A stretch of 64,000 nucleotides of DNA from contig NZ_BLXZ01000009.1 of NCBI RefSeq assembly GCF_014193675.1, forward strand, positions 62,287 through 126,286, given 5' to 3'. The notes under the pieces were generated by a model. It worked only from the letters and a program-made list of their open reading frames with translations, made no database searches and was not told where the DNA came from. Positions 8,878 to 16,422 of the stretch are shown here, piece after piece (within the stretch, counting starts at the first letter, position 1; every line of letters begins with the position of its first letter). The translations under genes and the position numbers were made by a program. Origin of the DNA: Geomonas limicola (GTDB taxonomy: Bacteria; Desulfobacterota; Desulfuromonadia; Geobacterales; Geobacteraceae).

Positions 8878-9645
8878 CTATTCGGTCACCGCGGAGATCC
8901 GCTGCGGGTGGGAGTAAACCAGGAATTTTCCGCCGCGCAGGTAGCCGATGAGCGTGATCCCCGCCTCCTGGCAGATCTTGATCGCCATGTCGGTCGGCGA
9001 GGTGCGCGAGGCGATCAGCGGGATGCCGAGTCCCGCAGCCTTGGCGGCCATTTCCGCGGAGATCCGCCCGGAGGTCACCAGGAGTTTGCCGGCCAGGTCC
9101 ATGCGCCGGATCAGCGCCTCCCCGGCCAGGCGGTCCAGGGTGTTGTGCCGACCGATATCCTCGGCATGCAGGACCAGCGTCCCGTCGAGGGCGCCGACCG
9201 CGGCGGAATGAACGCCGCCGTGCACCTTGTACTGTTCGGCCTTCCGGGCCAGCTGTTCCATGAGGGCGAAGATCGCCTCCGGTGCGACCGGTTCCCCGTC
9301 GGCAACCCGCACCGTTTCCTCCCCCGCGCCGGGAAGGCTATAGGTAATGCCGGTGCCGCAACCGGAGGTAAGGATCGGCTTGAGGGTCTCCGGGAGCTCC
9401 CCCTTGATGCGGACATTGGCGACACCGTAATCGCTGCAGACGCTCAGCATCTGGAAATCGTCGACCGAGCCGACGAACCCCTGAACCCGGAGAAACCCTG
9501 CAACCAGGAACCTGAGGTCGTGCGGGGAGGCGATCAAGGTCACCAGTTCCCGGTCGTTCACCCGGATCGCCAGGGGGAACTCCCCCACCACCTCGGTCTC
9601 GTCGCGCACCAGGCGCCCATCTGCAAACGCGTGAACCTCTTTCAT
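8878..9645 (-). CDS. fdhD: Formate dehydrogenase accessory sulfurtransferase FdhD
   Basis: FdhD transfers sulfur from a cysteine desulfurase to the molybdenum or tungsten bis-MGD cofactor, which formate dehydrogenases need for activity. The 255-residue protein has the family's active-site cysteine loop as TSGCGTG. Only one cysteine is present where the E. coli protein has two. The conserved segments HGGVHSAA, AEDIGRHNTLD and TSGRIS are all visible. The start at 9645 follows GAGGGGG, and a longer upstream frame is rejected. No formate dehydrogenase gene is adjacent. Confidence 0.93.
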   Translation of the reverse strand: MKEVHAFADGRLVRDETEVVGEFPLAIRVNDRELVTLIASPHDLRFLVAGFLRVQGFVGSVDDFQMLSVCSDYGVANVRIKGELPETLKPILTSGCGTGITYSLPGAGEETVRVADGEPVAPEAIFALMEQLARKAEQYKVHGGVHSAAVGALDGTLVLHAEDIGRHNTLDRLAGEALIRRMDLAGKLLVTSGRISAEMAAKAAGLGIPLIASRTSPTDMAIKICQEAGITLIGYLRGGKFLVYSHPQRISAVTE

Positions 9646-9666
9646 GCTCCCCCTCTTGACACAAAT

Positions 9667-9700
9667 TGCGGGAGGTCTCCCGTGAGGATGACCTCCCGCA
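9667..9700 (-). terminator. Strong hairpin after the cohesin-protein gene
   Basis: Eleven-base arms TGCGGGAGGTC/GACCTCCCGCA surround a 12-base loop between the cohesin gene and fdhD. On the minus strand it is followed by ATTTGTG, a weak U-tract, so it is probably a terminator. Confidence 0.55.
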
Positions 9701-9745
9701 TCAGTTGTAACCTCGATCCCACCGCTGGCGCGGCGGCCCGGCAGC

Positions 9746-11008
9746 TTATTTCTTGGGTGCCCCGGAGGCTTTCGCCCCCTTCTGGAGCAGGTAGTTGCCG
9801 GTGAAGATGTAGTCGTCCTGGTAGTCGCGCCGGCCATCCCCGTTCAGGTCGTACTTCGGTGCCTTCTCCGTCCCGCGCTCCTTGAGGAACTGGGCAAAGT
9901 CGGCCTCGGTTACGCCTCCCGACTTGTTCAGGTCGACGCTGACCTTGGGAAGCACCGTGAGCGGGATCTCCTGCTCCACGCCGTCTACCGTCATGACAAT
10001 GCCGGCCCTGATGGCGTTCTTGTCGGGTTTGAGTTCCAGCTGCCACTCCCCTTCCCCGGTCTGCTTGAGCGAGACGTACTTGGCGTGGCTGAAGGCGAAG
10101 TTCGGCGCCCGCTCGCCCGGCACGCGGGTTATCTGCACCGTCACGGTGGAGGTCCCGTCGGAAATGGCGATGGCGGGGGTCTGTACGAAGACGGCATCAG
10201 GCGCAAAGAGTGCGCTGAGCTTCTCCGGGGTCTTCTCGCCGGTGAACAGCCGGAACTTCTCCAGCACGCTCGTCACCGTACGGGGCTGGTACTTCTCCAC
10301 CTTCTTGGCGGCAACCGGGGCCTCCGGCGCTGCGGCCGGTTCGCTGGCAGGTGCCGGGGGTGACTGGGAAGTCTCGCGGCCTTCCTGCGGCGGCTGCTGA
10401 CCCGGTGCGTCCTTGCGGGGGGCAGTGGACTCGTCCGTGGGCATGGTAAGGGTGCCGCCTACGCTGTAGGTACCGGATGAGGTCTGCGTAGTACCACTTT
10501 TGTCGCTGGTAGAACCGGTGCTGGCGGTGGTGCTGGTATCCTGCTGCTCGGAAGGTGCCCAGGCGAAATAGCTTACCGGGATGTTCTTGGCCGTGGGCAG
10601 TGACCCGTCAAGTACCGCACTCGCGGTACCCGGACCGACCGTGATCCTGCCGGGGGTGCTCCCGGTCTGGTTGAAGGTGATGGTGGCCAGGACTCCGGAA
10701 CCGCTCATGCCGGCCTGCGACAGTGCGGCTATCTGGATCGAGCCCGCAACATTAGCGTTGTAGGCGAAGATCGCGTTAGAAGCCATCTGGCCGGCAGTCA
10801 CATTCTGCACAGTGAGCAGGGAGCTGTCGTAACCTACCACCACATGAAAGGCGTGTGGGGCCGGAACTCCGCTGGCGACTACGTTGAAGGTGCCGTTTCC
10901 GGCAGCAGCAATCGAGACCGACCCGGCGGCGAAGGCTGCCGGTGCAGACAAAAGCAAGGAGCAGATCAGCAGTAACTGGCACAGCACGGCCTTTTTGAAC
11001 TCGAACAT
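9746..11008 (-). CDS. Secreted protein with N-terminal cohesin-like domain and C-terminal dockerin-like repeats
   Basis: A 420-residue exported protein. A Sec signal peptide (residues 1 to about 27, ending APAAFA) is followed by a cohesin-like beta domain to about residue 140, with segments such as FHVVVGYDSSLL and GVLATITFNQ. Then come a Ser/Thr/Gly and Pro/Ala-rich linker, a second folded region, and a tail with two calcium-loop-like repeats (DLNKSGGVTEAD and DLNGDGRRDYQD) as in dockerins. The start at 11008 follows GAGGTG. It lies next to a secretion cluster whose secretin also ends in a cohesin-like domain. Function is unknown. It may be a secreted substrate or scaffold. Confidence 0.75.
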   Translation of the reverse strand: MFEFKKAVLCQLLLICSLLLSAPAAFAAGSVSIAAAGNGTFNVVASGVPAPHAFHVVVGYDSSLLTVQNVTAGQMASNAIFAYNANVAGSIQIAALSQAGMSGSGVLATITFNQTGSTPGRITVGPGTASAVLDGSLPTAKNIPVSYFAWAPSEQQDTSTTASTGSTSDKSGTTQTSSGTYSVGGTLTMPTDESTAPRKDAPGQQPPQEGRETSQSPPAPASEPAAAPEAPVAAKKVEKYQPRTVTSVLEKFRLFTGEKTPEKLSALFAPDAVFVQTPAIAISDGTSTVTVQITRVPGERAPNFAFSHAKYVSLKQTGEGEWQLELKPDKNAIRAGIVMTVDGVEQEIPLTVLPKVSVDLNKSGGVTEADFAQFLKERGTEKAPKYDLNGDGRRDYQDDYIFTGNYLLQKGAKASGAPKK

Positions 11009-11165
11009 GAACACCTCACGATTGCAGGGAGGACTGGCTACAGAGTAGTCTGGCACCAGTGAGAATGGGTTTGAGCCTGTGTAGTGTACCGCAACTTTAC
11101 GTCACTCGCACTTTTCCTGTCAAGAAACCCTTAAGACACTCCGCAGTAACAGCTGGTTCTACACG

Positions 11166-11199
11166 AAAAAAGCGGAAGAGGGATCCCTCTTCCGCTTTT
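11166..11199 (-). terminator. Terminator after ctpA
   Basis: The stem AGCGGAAGAGGG/CCCTCTTCCGCT is flanked by an A-run and a T-run, so it could act in both directions. It closes the long ftsEX-envC-ctpA operon. Confidence 0.85.
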
Positions 11200-11226
11200 A
11201 CGTTCCTTAAGCCTGGCGTTACGGTA

Positions 11227-12555
11227 CTACGCCTTGCCCATCGCCTTCAGGATGTCCCAACCTTTCAAGAGGTCGAGGGCACGCAGCACCTGCGAGTCGC
11301 CCTTGATGGACTCGTCGGTCTTGTAGGGAGCGGGCTTGGCCTTCTTGTCGTCGACCGCTTCCTTCTTGTCGTTCTCGAAGTGGTTCTCGAGGTCCTTCTC
11401 GCGGATGTGCATCCCGTCGTTCTTCTTCTCGGCAGTCGCGGCGATCTCGACCTTCTCGGCGACGATATCCGGGGTGATCCCTTTGGCCTGGATGGAACGG
11501 CCGCTCGGCGTGTAGTAACGGGCGGTGGTAAGCCGCAGGCCCGAGTTGTCGGAGAGCGGGATGATGGTCTGTACGCTCCCCTTGCCGAAGCTCTGGGTAC
11601 CCATGACCACGGCGCGCTTGTGGTCCTGCAGGCAGCCGGCCACGATCTCGGAGGCGCTCGCCGAACCGCTGTTGATCAGGACCACGATCGGGTAGTTCCC
11701 CTCTTTGCCCCCCTTGCGGGCGGTGAAGCGCATCTTGGAGTCCTTCTCGCGCCCTTCGGTGTAGACGACCAGCTTCCCTTCCTCGATGAAGTGCTCGCAC
11801 ACCCGCACCGCCTGGTCCAGGAGCCCGCCGGGATCGTTCCTCAGGTCAAGCACCAACCCCTTGAGCGGCGCGGTGGCCTGCAGGCTCTTCAGTGCCTTCT
11901 CGAGGTCGTCGTCGGTCTTCTCCTGGAACTGGGAGATCCGGATGTAGCCGTAGCCATCGTCCAGCACCTTGGACTTAACGCTCTTGACCTGGATGATGTC
12001 GCGCTCCATGGTGAAGTCCTTGGTCTTCTCGAACCCTTCACGCATGATGGTCAGGGTGACCTTGGTCCCCTTGACGCCGCGCATCCTCTTCACCGCCTCG
12101 GTGATGGTCAGATCCTTGGTGAACTTGTCGTCGATCTTCAGGATCTGGTCTCCCGCCTTGATCCCTGCCTTGAAGGCCGGGGTATCTTCGATCGGCGAGA
12201 TGACGGTCAGGATCCCTTCCTTCACGGTGATCTCGATCCCCAAGCCGCCGAAGGCGCCTTTGGTATCGATCTTCATCTCCTTGTAGGTTTCCGGCGGCAT
12301 GAAGGAGCTGTGCGGGTCGAGGGAGCTCAGCATGCCGTTGATCGCGCCGTAGACCAGCTTCTTGGTGTCCACATCCTCGACGTAGCTCTTTTTCACGATG
12401 GAGAGCACGTCGGTGAAGAGCTCAATCGACTCGTAATCGTTGCCGCCGCTTTGGGCCGCACACCTGCGCTGAACGCCAAAGGCGATGGTAAGCGTCAGCA
12501 GTGAAACCGTCGCGATGAACAACGTCGCCTTTTTGTAGTTACTGCCCTTGAACAT
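11227..12555 (-). CDS. ctpA: C-terminal processing protease, S41 family
   Basis: Periplasmic serine protease that trims or degrades proteins from their C-terminus, 442 residues. It has an N-terminal membrane/signal segment (about 10-28), a PDZ domain (about 95-175) and an S41 core. The Ser/Lys dyad is in GSASASE (near 300) and GTQSFGKGS (near 325). The start follows GGGAGG. It is the last gene of an operon with envC-like, ftsX and ftsE, where CtpA proteases often help control peptidoglycan hydrolases. Confidence 0.93.
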   Translation of the reverse strand: MFKGSNYKKATLFIATVSLLTLTIAFGVQRRCAAQSGGNDYESIELFTDVLSIVKKSYVEDVDTKKLVYGAINGMLSSLDPHSSFMPPETYKEMKIDTKGAFGGLGIEITVKEGILTVISPIEDTPAFKAGIKAGDQILKIDDKFTKDLTITEAVKRMRGVKGTKVTLTIMREGFEKTKDFTMERDIIQVKSVKSKVLDDGYGYIRISQFQEKTDDDLEKALKSLQATAPLKGLVLDLRNDPGGLLDQAVRVCEHFIEEGKLVVYTEGREKDSKMRFTARKGGKEGNYPIVVLINSGSASASEIVAGCLQDHKRAVVMGTQSFGKGSVQTIIPLSDNSGLRLTTARYYTPSGRSIQAKGITPDIVAEKVEIAATAEKKNDGMHIREKDLENHFENDKKEAVDDKKAKPAPYKTDESIKGDSQVLRALDLLKGWDILKAMGKA

Positions 12556-12584
12556 TCTGCCTCCCTAATCTCGTTGTATGCGTT

Positions 12585-13793
12585 TCATCTGAACCAGGGA
12601 GACGGATCAACCGGTTTTCCCTGATAGCGTATCTCAAAGTACAACATCGGTCCCTTACTGGAGTCGAGATCGCCGACACTCGCCAGTACCTCATTGCGCG
12701 ACACCTTGGCCCCGACCCTCTTCGCCATGGATGAGGCGTGGGCATAGAGACTGAAGAAGCCCCCCCCGTGATCGACGATGATCATATTACCATACCCTTT
12801 GAAATAATCGGCAAAGATAACTTCGCCGTCAAAGATCGCATGGATGGGGGTTCCCGAGGGTGCCGACACCGAAATCCCGTTACTTACCGTGAATGAGTTG
12901 AAGTCGGGGTGTTTGTGCCTGCCGAAGGTCTCGAGCATGGTCCCCTTCACCGGCAGGGAGAGCCGCCCCTTCTGGGCGCCCAACCCCTTGTCGGGAACCG
13001 GCGTCGCGGGGGGCAGGGATGCCACATTCCCCTGGCTTCCCGAGCCGGCCTTGCCACGATTTTTGGCACTATACGCCTTTCTATTTCGCGCTTCAAGCCT
13101 TTCAAACATGCTCTGCAGCCGCTTGGCGTTGGCCTGCAGTTCCTTGATCGAGGCGAGGTACCCCTGCTTGTCCTGGCGCACCTTTACCAGGTAGGTTGCC
13201 TTGCGGTTTTGCTCCTGCTCGATCTCGCGTTTCTTGGCCTCCATGGAGCGGCGGATCCCCTCCTTGCGGGCCGCGTCCTGCTCCAGGCGCGCCTTGAGTC
13301 CCTTCAGGTGGGACAGGTCCTCGTTGTACTGGGCGAAGAGCTGCTTGTCGTGCGCGAGGACGCTCTTTAGGTAGCGCAGGTTCTCCGACATCTCCGGGAA
13401 GCTCTCGGAGGAGAAGATCACCCTCAGGTTGCCGATATCGCCCCCCTTGTAGAGGGCCACGATGCGCCGCTCGATGTGCGAACGCTTCTTCTCGGCCTCC
13501 TGGCGGGTATGCTCGATCTCGGTCATGGTCTGGTCGATCCCCTGCTCGACGCCGGCCAGGTCGCGCCCCAGCTTGGTGAGGTTCTCCTGTTTCTCCTTGA
13601 GCGAGCGCTGGATCTTTTGCAATTCGCCGGAGACCTGGGTCTCGACCTTGCGGGTCTTGGAGAGGAGCAGGTTCTTCTCCTTGATCTCGCGGCGCACCCC
13701 CTGGAGGTCTTCCTTGACCCCGGCCTGGACCGGGCCGGCGAGGCCGAGCGCCAGCACGAGGGAACCTAGTTGTATGAGAAGGTGACGGTGCAT
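12585..13793 (-). CDS. envC: EnvC-like murein hydrolase activator with degenerate LytM domain
   Basis: A 402-residue periplasmic protein: signal peptide (1-24), a long coiled coil (about 30-260) and a C-terminal LytM/M23 domain (about 285-400). The M23 zinc ligands look lost. The first HxxxD region reads SNGISVSAP and the last HxH reads MLYFEIR, while SLYAH is kept. That pattern matches EnvC, which activates amidases rather than cutting peptidoglycan itself. Direct linkage to ftsE and ftsX (one base after ftsX) strongly supports an FtsEX-EnvC module acting in cell separation. Confidence 0.85.
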   Translation of the reverse strand: MHRHLLIQLGSLVLALGLAGPVQAGVKEDLQGVRREIKEKNLLLSKTRKVETQVSGELQKIQRSLKEKQENLTKLGRDLAGVEQGIDQTMTEIEHTRQEAEKKRSHIERRIVALYKGGDIGNLRVIFSSESFPEMSENLRYLKSVLAHDKQLFAQYNEDLSHLKGLKARLEQDAARKEGIRRSMEAKKREIEQEQNRKATYLVKVRQDKQGYLASIKELQANAKRLQSMFERLEARNRKAYSAKNRGKAGSGSQGNVASLPPATPVPDKGLGAQKGRLSLPVKGTMLETFGRHKHPDFNSFTVSNGISVSAPSGTPIHAIFDGEVIFADYFKGYGNMIIVDHGGGFFSLYAHASSMAKRVGAKVSRNEVLASVGDLDSSKGPMLYFEIRYQGKPVDPSPWFR

Positions 13794-13794
13794 G

Positions 13795-14772
13795 CTAGAT
13801 GTTGATGAACCTTCTCAGCGAGGTGAGGCTGCCGATGAAACCGAGCAGCACCCCTCCCCCGAGAATGGCGGCCAGGTGCAGCGGCGACAGGAAGGTGAGC
13901 CCCGCACCGGCAGGATTGACGCCGAGAAAGCTGCCGGCGTTGTGCATAAAGGCGAAGTAACAGCCGGCCAGGGCGAGAAGCGACAAAAGCGCCCCCAGGG
14001 CTCCCTGCAGGATCCCCTCGATCAGGAAGGGGGCCTTGATGAAGAAGCGGGTCGCCCCGACCAGGCTCAGGAGTTCGAGCTCCTCCTTGCGGGCGTAGAT
14101 GGTGAGCTTGATGGTGTTGGAGACGATGAAGAGGACCGCGACGGTCAGAAAGCTCCCCAATAAAAGCCCCATGAGCCGGAAGAAGTTCATGAAGGTGTTG
14201 AAGCGCTGCACCCACTCCTCGCCGTACTGCACCTCGCTGATCCCCTGCACCTTCTTGAGCGCCGCCACGTAGTGGGTGACCGCGAAGTTGTCGCGGTGCT
14301 CCCGGTCGAGGCGGATTTCCAGCGACGCGGGGAGCACGTCGGCGTTTACCCCTTCCAGAAGCGACTCCTGCCCTTTCAGGCGGGCGCGCAGGCGGCTCTC
14401 CGCCTCCTGCTTGCTGATGAAGGTCACCGACTTGGTGCCGGGGATCGATTTTACCGTGGTCTTCAAGGCAGCGACCGCCAGGGGGGCCGGCTCCTTGTCG
14501 AAGTAGGCGGTGATCTGGACCTTGTCGCTCCAGCCGTTGGCGAGCCCTTCCAGGTTCACGTAGACCAGGAGAAAGAGCGCCCCGATGAGCAGCGCAAGCG
14601 AGATGGTCGCGACCGTCACCAGGCTCACGAAGACGTTCTGGCGCAGGTTCGCGAGCGCGCGGGCGCTGAAGTAGCTAAGGCGCCCGAAGAACCCTTCCTG
14701 GGCGAGCTTGGGACGCACGCTCGCCGCCGGTTTCGGGGTGTTTTTCATGCTGTTAGCCTTGGACGCTGCCAT
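13795..14772 (-). CDS. ftsX: Cell division ABC transporter permease FtsX
   Basis: Four-helix membrane protein with a large periplasmic loop (about residues 70-185) after the first helix. Together with FtsE it passes ATP-driven changes to EnvC-type activators at the division site. The start at 14772 (MAASKANS) has GGAGG six bases upstream and overlaps the ftsE end by 20 bases. An internal ATG at 14748, just after the ftsE stop, is an alternative. The length of 325 residues fits the family. Confidence 0.92.
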   Translation of the reverse strand: MAASKANSMKNTPKPAASVRPKLAQEGFFGRLSYFSARALANLRQNVFVSLVTVATISLALLIGALFLLVYVNLEGLANGWSDKVQITAYFDKEPAPLAVAALKTTVKSIPGTKSVTFISKQEAESRLRARLKGQESLLEGVNADVLPASLEIRLDREHRDNFAVTHYVAALKKVQGISEVQYGEEWVQRFNTFMNFFRLMGLLLGSFLTVAVLFIVSNTIKLTIYARKEELELLSLVGATRFFIKAPFLIEGILQGALGALLSLLALAGCYFAFMHNAGSFLGVNPAGAGLTFLSPLHLAAILGGGVLLGFIGSLTSLRRFINI

Positions 14773-15469
14773 CGGGCACCTCCGCACTCTCTTCCCCGGG
14801 CAGGCTCGGTTCCCCCTGGTCCACGATGCGCCCCTTGTCCAGGCGGATCACCCGGCGGTGCGAGTTCTCGATCACCCGGCGGTCGTGGGTGGCCACCACG
14901 ACGGTGGTACCCCGGTTGTTGGCCTCCTTGAAGAAATTGAGGATCGCCTCCTTGTTCTCCTCGTCCAGGTTCCCGGTCGGCTCGTCGGCGATCAGGATCT
15001 TCGGATCGTTCACCAGGGCGCGCGCCAGGGCCACCCGCTGCTGCTCGCCACCGGAGAGCCGCAGCGGCGTGGAGTTCAGCTTGCTCTCCAGCCCCATGCG
15101 CTTGAGGATGTGGAAGACCTTCTTGCCGATGTCGCGCTGCCCCCACCCTAAAACCTCGAGGGTGATGGCGACGTTCTCGAGCACCGTCCGGTTGGGGAGC
15201 AGTTTGTAGTCCTGGAACACGACACCGATGCTGCGCCTTACCAGGGGAATCTGGGATCGCGACAACCGGGTCAGGTTCTGACCGTCGATCAAAACCTGCC
15301 CCCGGCTCGGGGTGAGTTCGGCGTAGAGGAGCTTCAACAGGGTGGACTTCCCGGCTCCGGACTGCCCGGTCAGAAAAACGAAATCCCCTTTGGGGATCTT
15401 GAGGTTGATATCGGAAAGCGCAGCCACTTCGGGCTGGTAGGACATCCCTACGTTGTGGAGTTGAATCAT
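14753..15469 (-). CDS. ftsE: Cell division ATP-binding protein FtsE
   Basis: ABC ATPase of 238 residues with Walker A GQSGAGKS (35-42), the signature LSGGEQQR and Walker B ILIADEP. It partners with FtsX, which follows with overlapping frames. The C-terminus is slightly longer than in short FtsE proteins and is acidic. It begins 39 bases after the last pseudopilin gene, so it may be cotranscribed with the secretion cluster. Confidence 0.95.
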   Translation of the reverse strand: MIQLHNVGMSYQPEVAALSDINLKIPKGDFVFLTGQSGAGKSTLLKLLYAELTPSRGQVLIDGQNLTRLSRSQIPLVRRSIGVVFQDYKLLPNRTVLENVAITLEVLGWGQRDIGKKVFHILKRMGLESKLNSTPLRLSGGEQQRVALARALVNDPKILIADEPTGNLDEENKEAILNFFKEANNRGTTVVVATHDRRVIENSHRRVIRLDKGRIVDQGEPSLPGEESAEVPDGSVQG

Positions 15470-15508
15470 GTCGTATCTGAACCTCGTTGTTGCGGGCGGG
15501 GGGTTAGC

Positions 15509-15910
15509 TCACCACTCGTTGTACGGTTTGCCGTCGGTGCCGATGAGCGTCGAGCCGCTGTGCACATCGTAGACGTTTCCCTTGACATCCTGCCCCTCGG
15601 TCTGTGGGGGCGGCAGCACCTGCCAGGTGTCGGCCGCGCGGGTGAAGGGATCCTTGGGGACATCGCGCAGGTACTTCTTCTCGGCCATCTCCTGCAGGGA
15701 ATCCGGGTACTTCCCCTGGTCGGCGTAGAACTGGTCGATGGTGGAGCGGAACATGTAGAGGTCTTCCCTTAAAACCGCCTCGCGGGCCTTGATGAGTCCC
15801 CACTGGTAGTTGGGCGCCGCGATGGCGGCCAGGATCCCCACGATGGAAACCACGATCATCAGTTCGATCAGGGTGAAGCCCCGCTGGCTTTTCAGTAACG
15901 TCTTCAGCAT
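15509..15910 (-). CDS. Type II secretion pseudopilin, GspG-like (second)
   Basis: A 133-residue pseudopilin. The prepilin signature GFTLIELMIVVSIVGILAAI follows a short basic leader, with cleavage expected after the Gly of QRG|FTLIE. The rest has the GspG pattern, ending with NVYDVHSGSTLIGTDGKPY and a terminal Trp. It lies one base after the other pseudopilin gene. It probably forms the major part of the periplasmic pseudopilus. In G. sulfurreducens a pseudopilin called OxpG belongs to a similar atypical cluster. Whether this one is the ortholog cannot be settled here. Confidence 0.88.
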   Translation of the reverse strand: MLKTLLKSQRGFTLIELMIVVSIVGILAAIAAPNYQWGLIKAREAVLREDLYMFRSTIDQFYADQGKYPDSLQEMAEKKYLRDVPKDPFTRAADTWQVLPPPQTEGQDVKGNVYDVHSGSTLIGTDGKPYNEW

Positions 15911-15911
15911 G

Positions 15912-16403
15912 TCACCAGTCCTTGTATTTGGTGCCGTCCAGGGCGGTTGCCGTGCTCAGCGAGTAAACATCGAAGACGTTCTGGCTGCCCCAGGAGTTGC
16001 TGTCCGGCTCGTCCTCGTAGGAGCGCATCCCCCAGGCAGGCTCACCCTCCTTGACCGGGTGGAAAGGATCGGGCGGCACCTTGCGGAGAAACTTCTTCTT
16101 GTAGTTCACCAGCCCCCCGAAGTCGTAGCCGTCGACCAGGGTCTGCAGGGTCTCGGGGTACCCGGGGTTATTGAGCGTCGGGATGATCTTTTTCTCGTCC
16201 ACCGCCTTGTCGTAGTACTTCTTGTAGTCGTCGATGGCGGTGCGGATCTCCCGCAGGCTCCGCTTGAGTTCCAGCTCCTTAACCCGGATGGAGGTCATCC
16301 GCGCCGACGGGATGATCATCGAGGTGAGGATCCCCAGGATGACCATGGTGACCACCAGCTCGATGAGGCTGAGCCCCCGGTTGTTGTCTAGCATGCTGAA
16401 CAT
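15912..16403 (-). CDS. Type II secretion pseudopilin (first)
   Basis: A 163-residue protein with a prepilin signature that departs from the standard one: RGLSLIELVVTMVILGILTS, with Leu in place of the usual Phe after the cleavage glycine and Glu at +5 kept. The C-terminus NVFDVYSLSTATALDGTKYK resembles the neighbouring GspG-like protein, so the pair may have arisen by duplication. It starts 19 bases after the secretin gene. Likely pseudopilus subunit. Confidence 0.85.
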   Translation of the reverse strand: MFSMLDNNRGLSLIELVVTMVILGILTSMIIPSARMTSIRVKELELKRSLREIRTAIDDYKKYYDKAVDEKKIIPTLNNPGYPETLQTLVDGYDFGGLVNYKKKFLRKVPPDPFHPVKEGEPAWGMRSYEDEPDSNSWGSQNVFDVYSLSTATALDGTKYKDW

Positions 16404-16422
16404 GGTCGTGCGCCCGTGCGGG

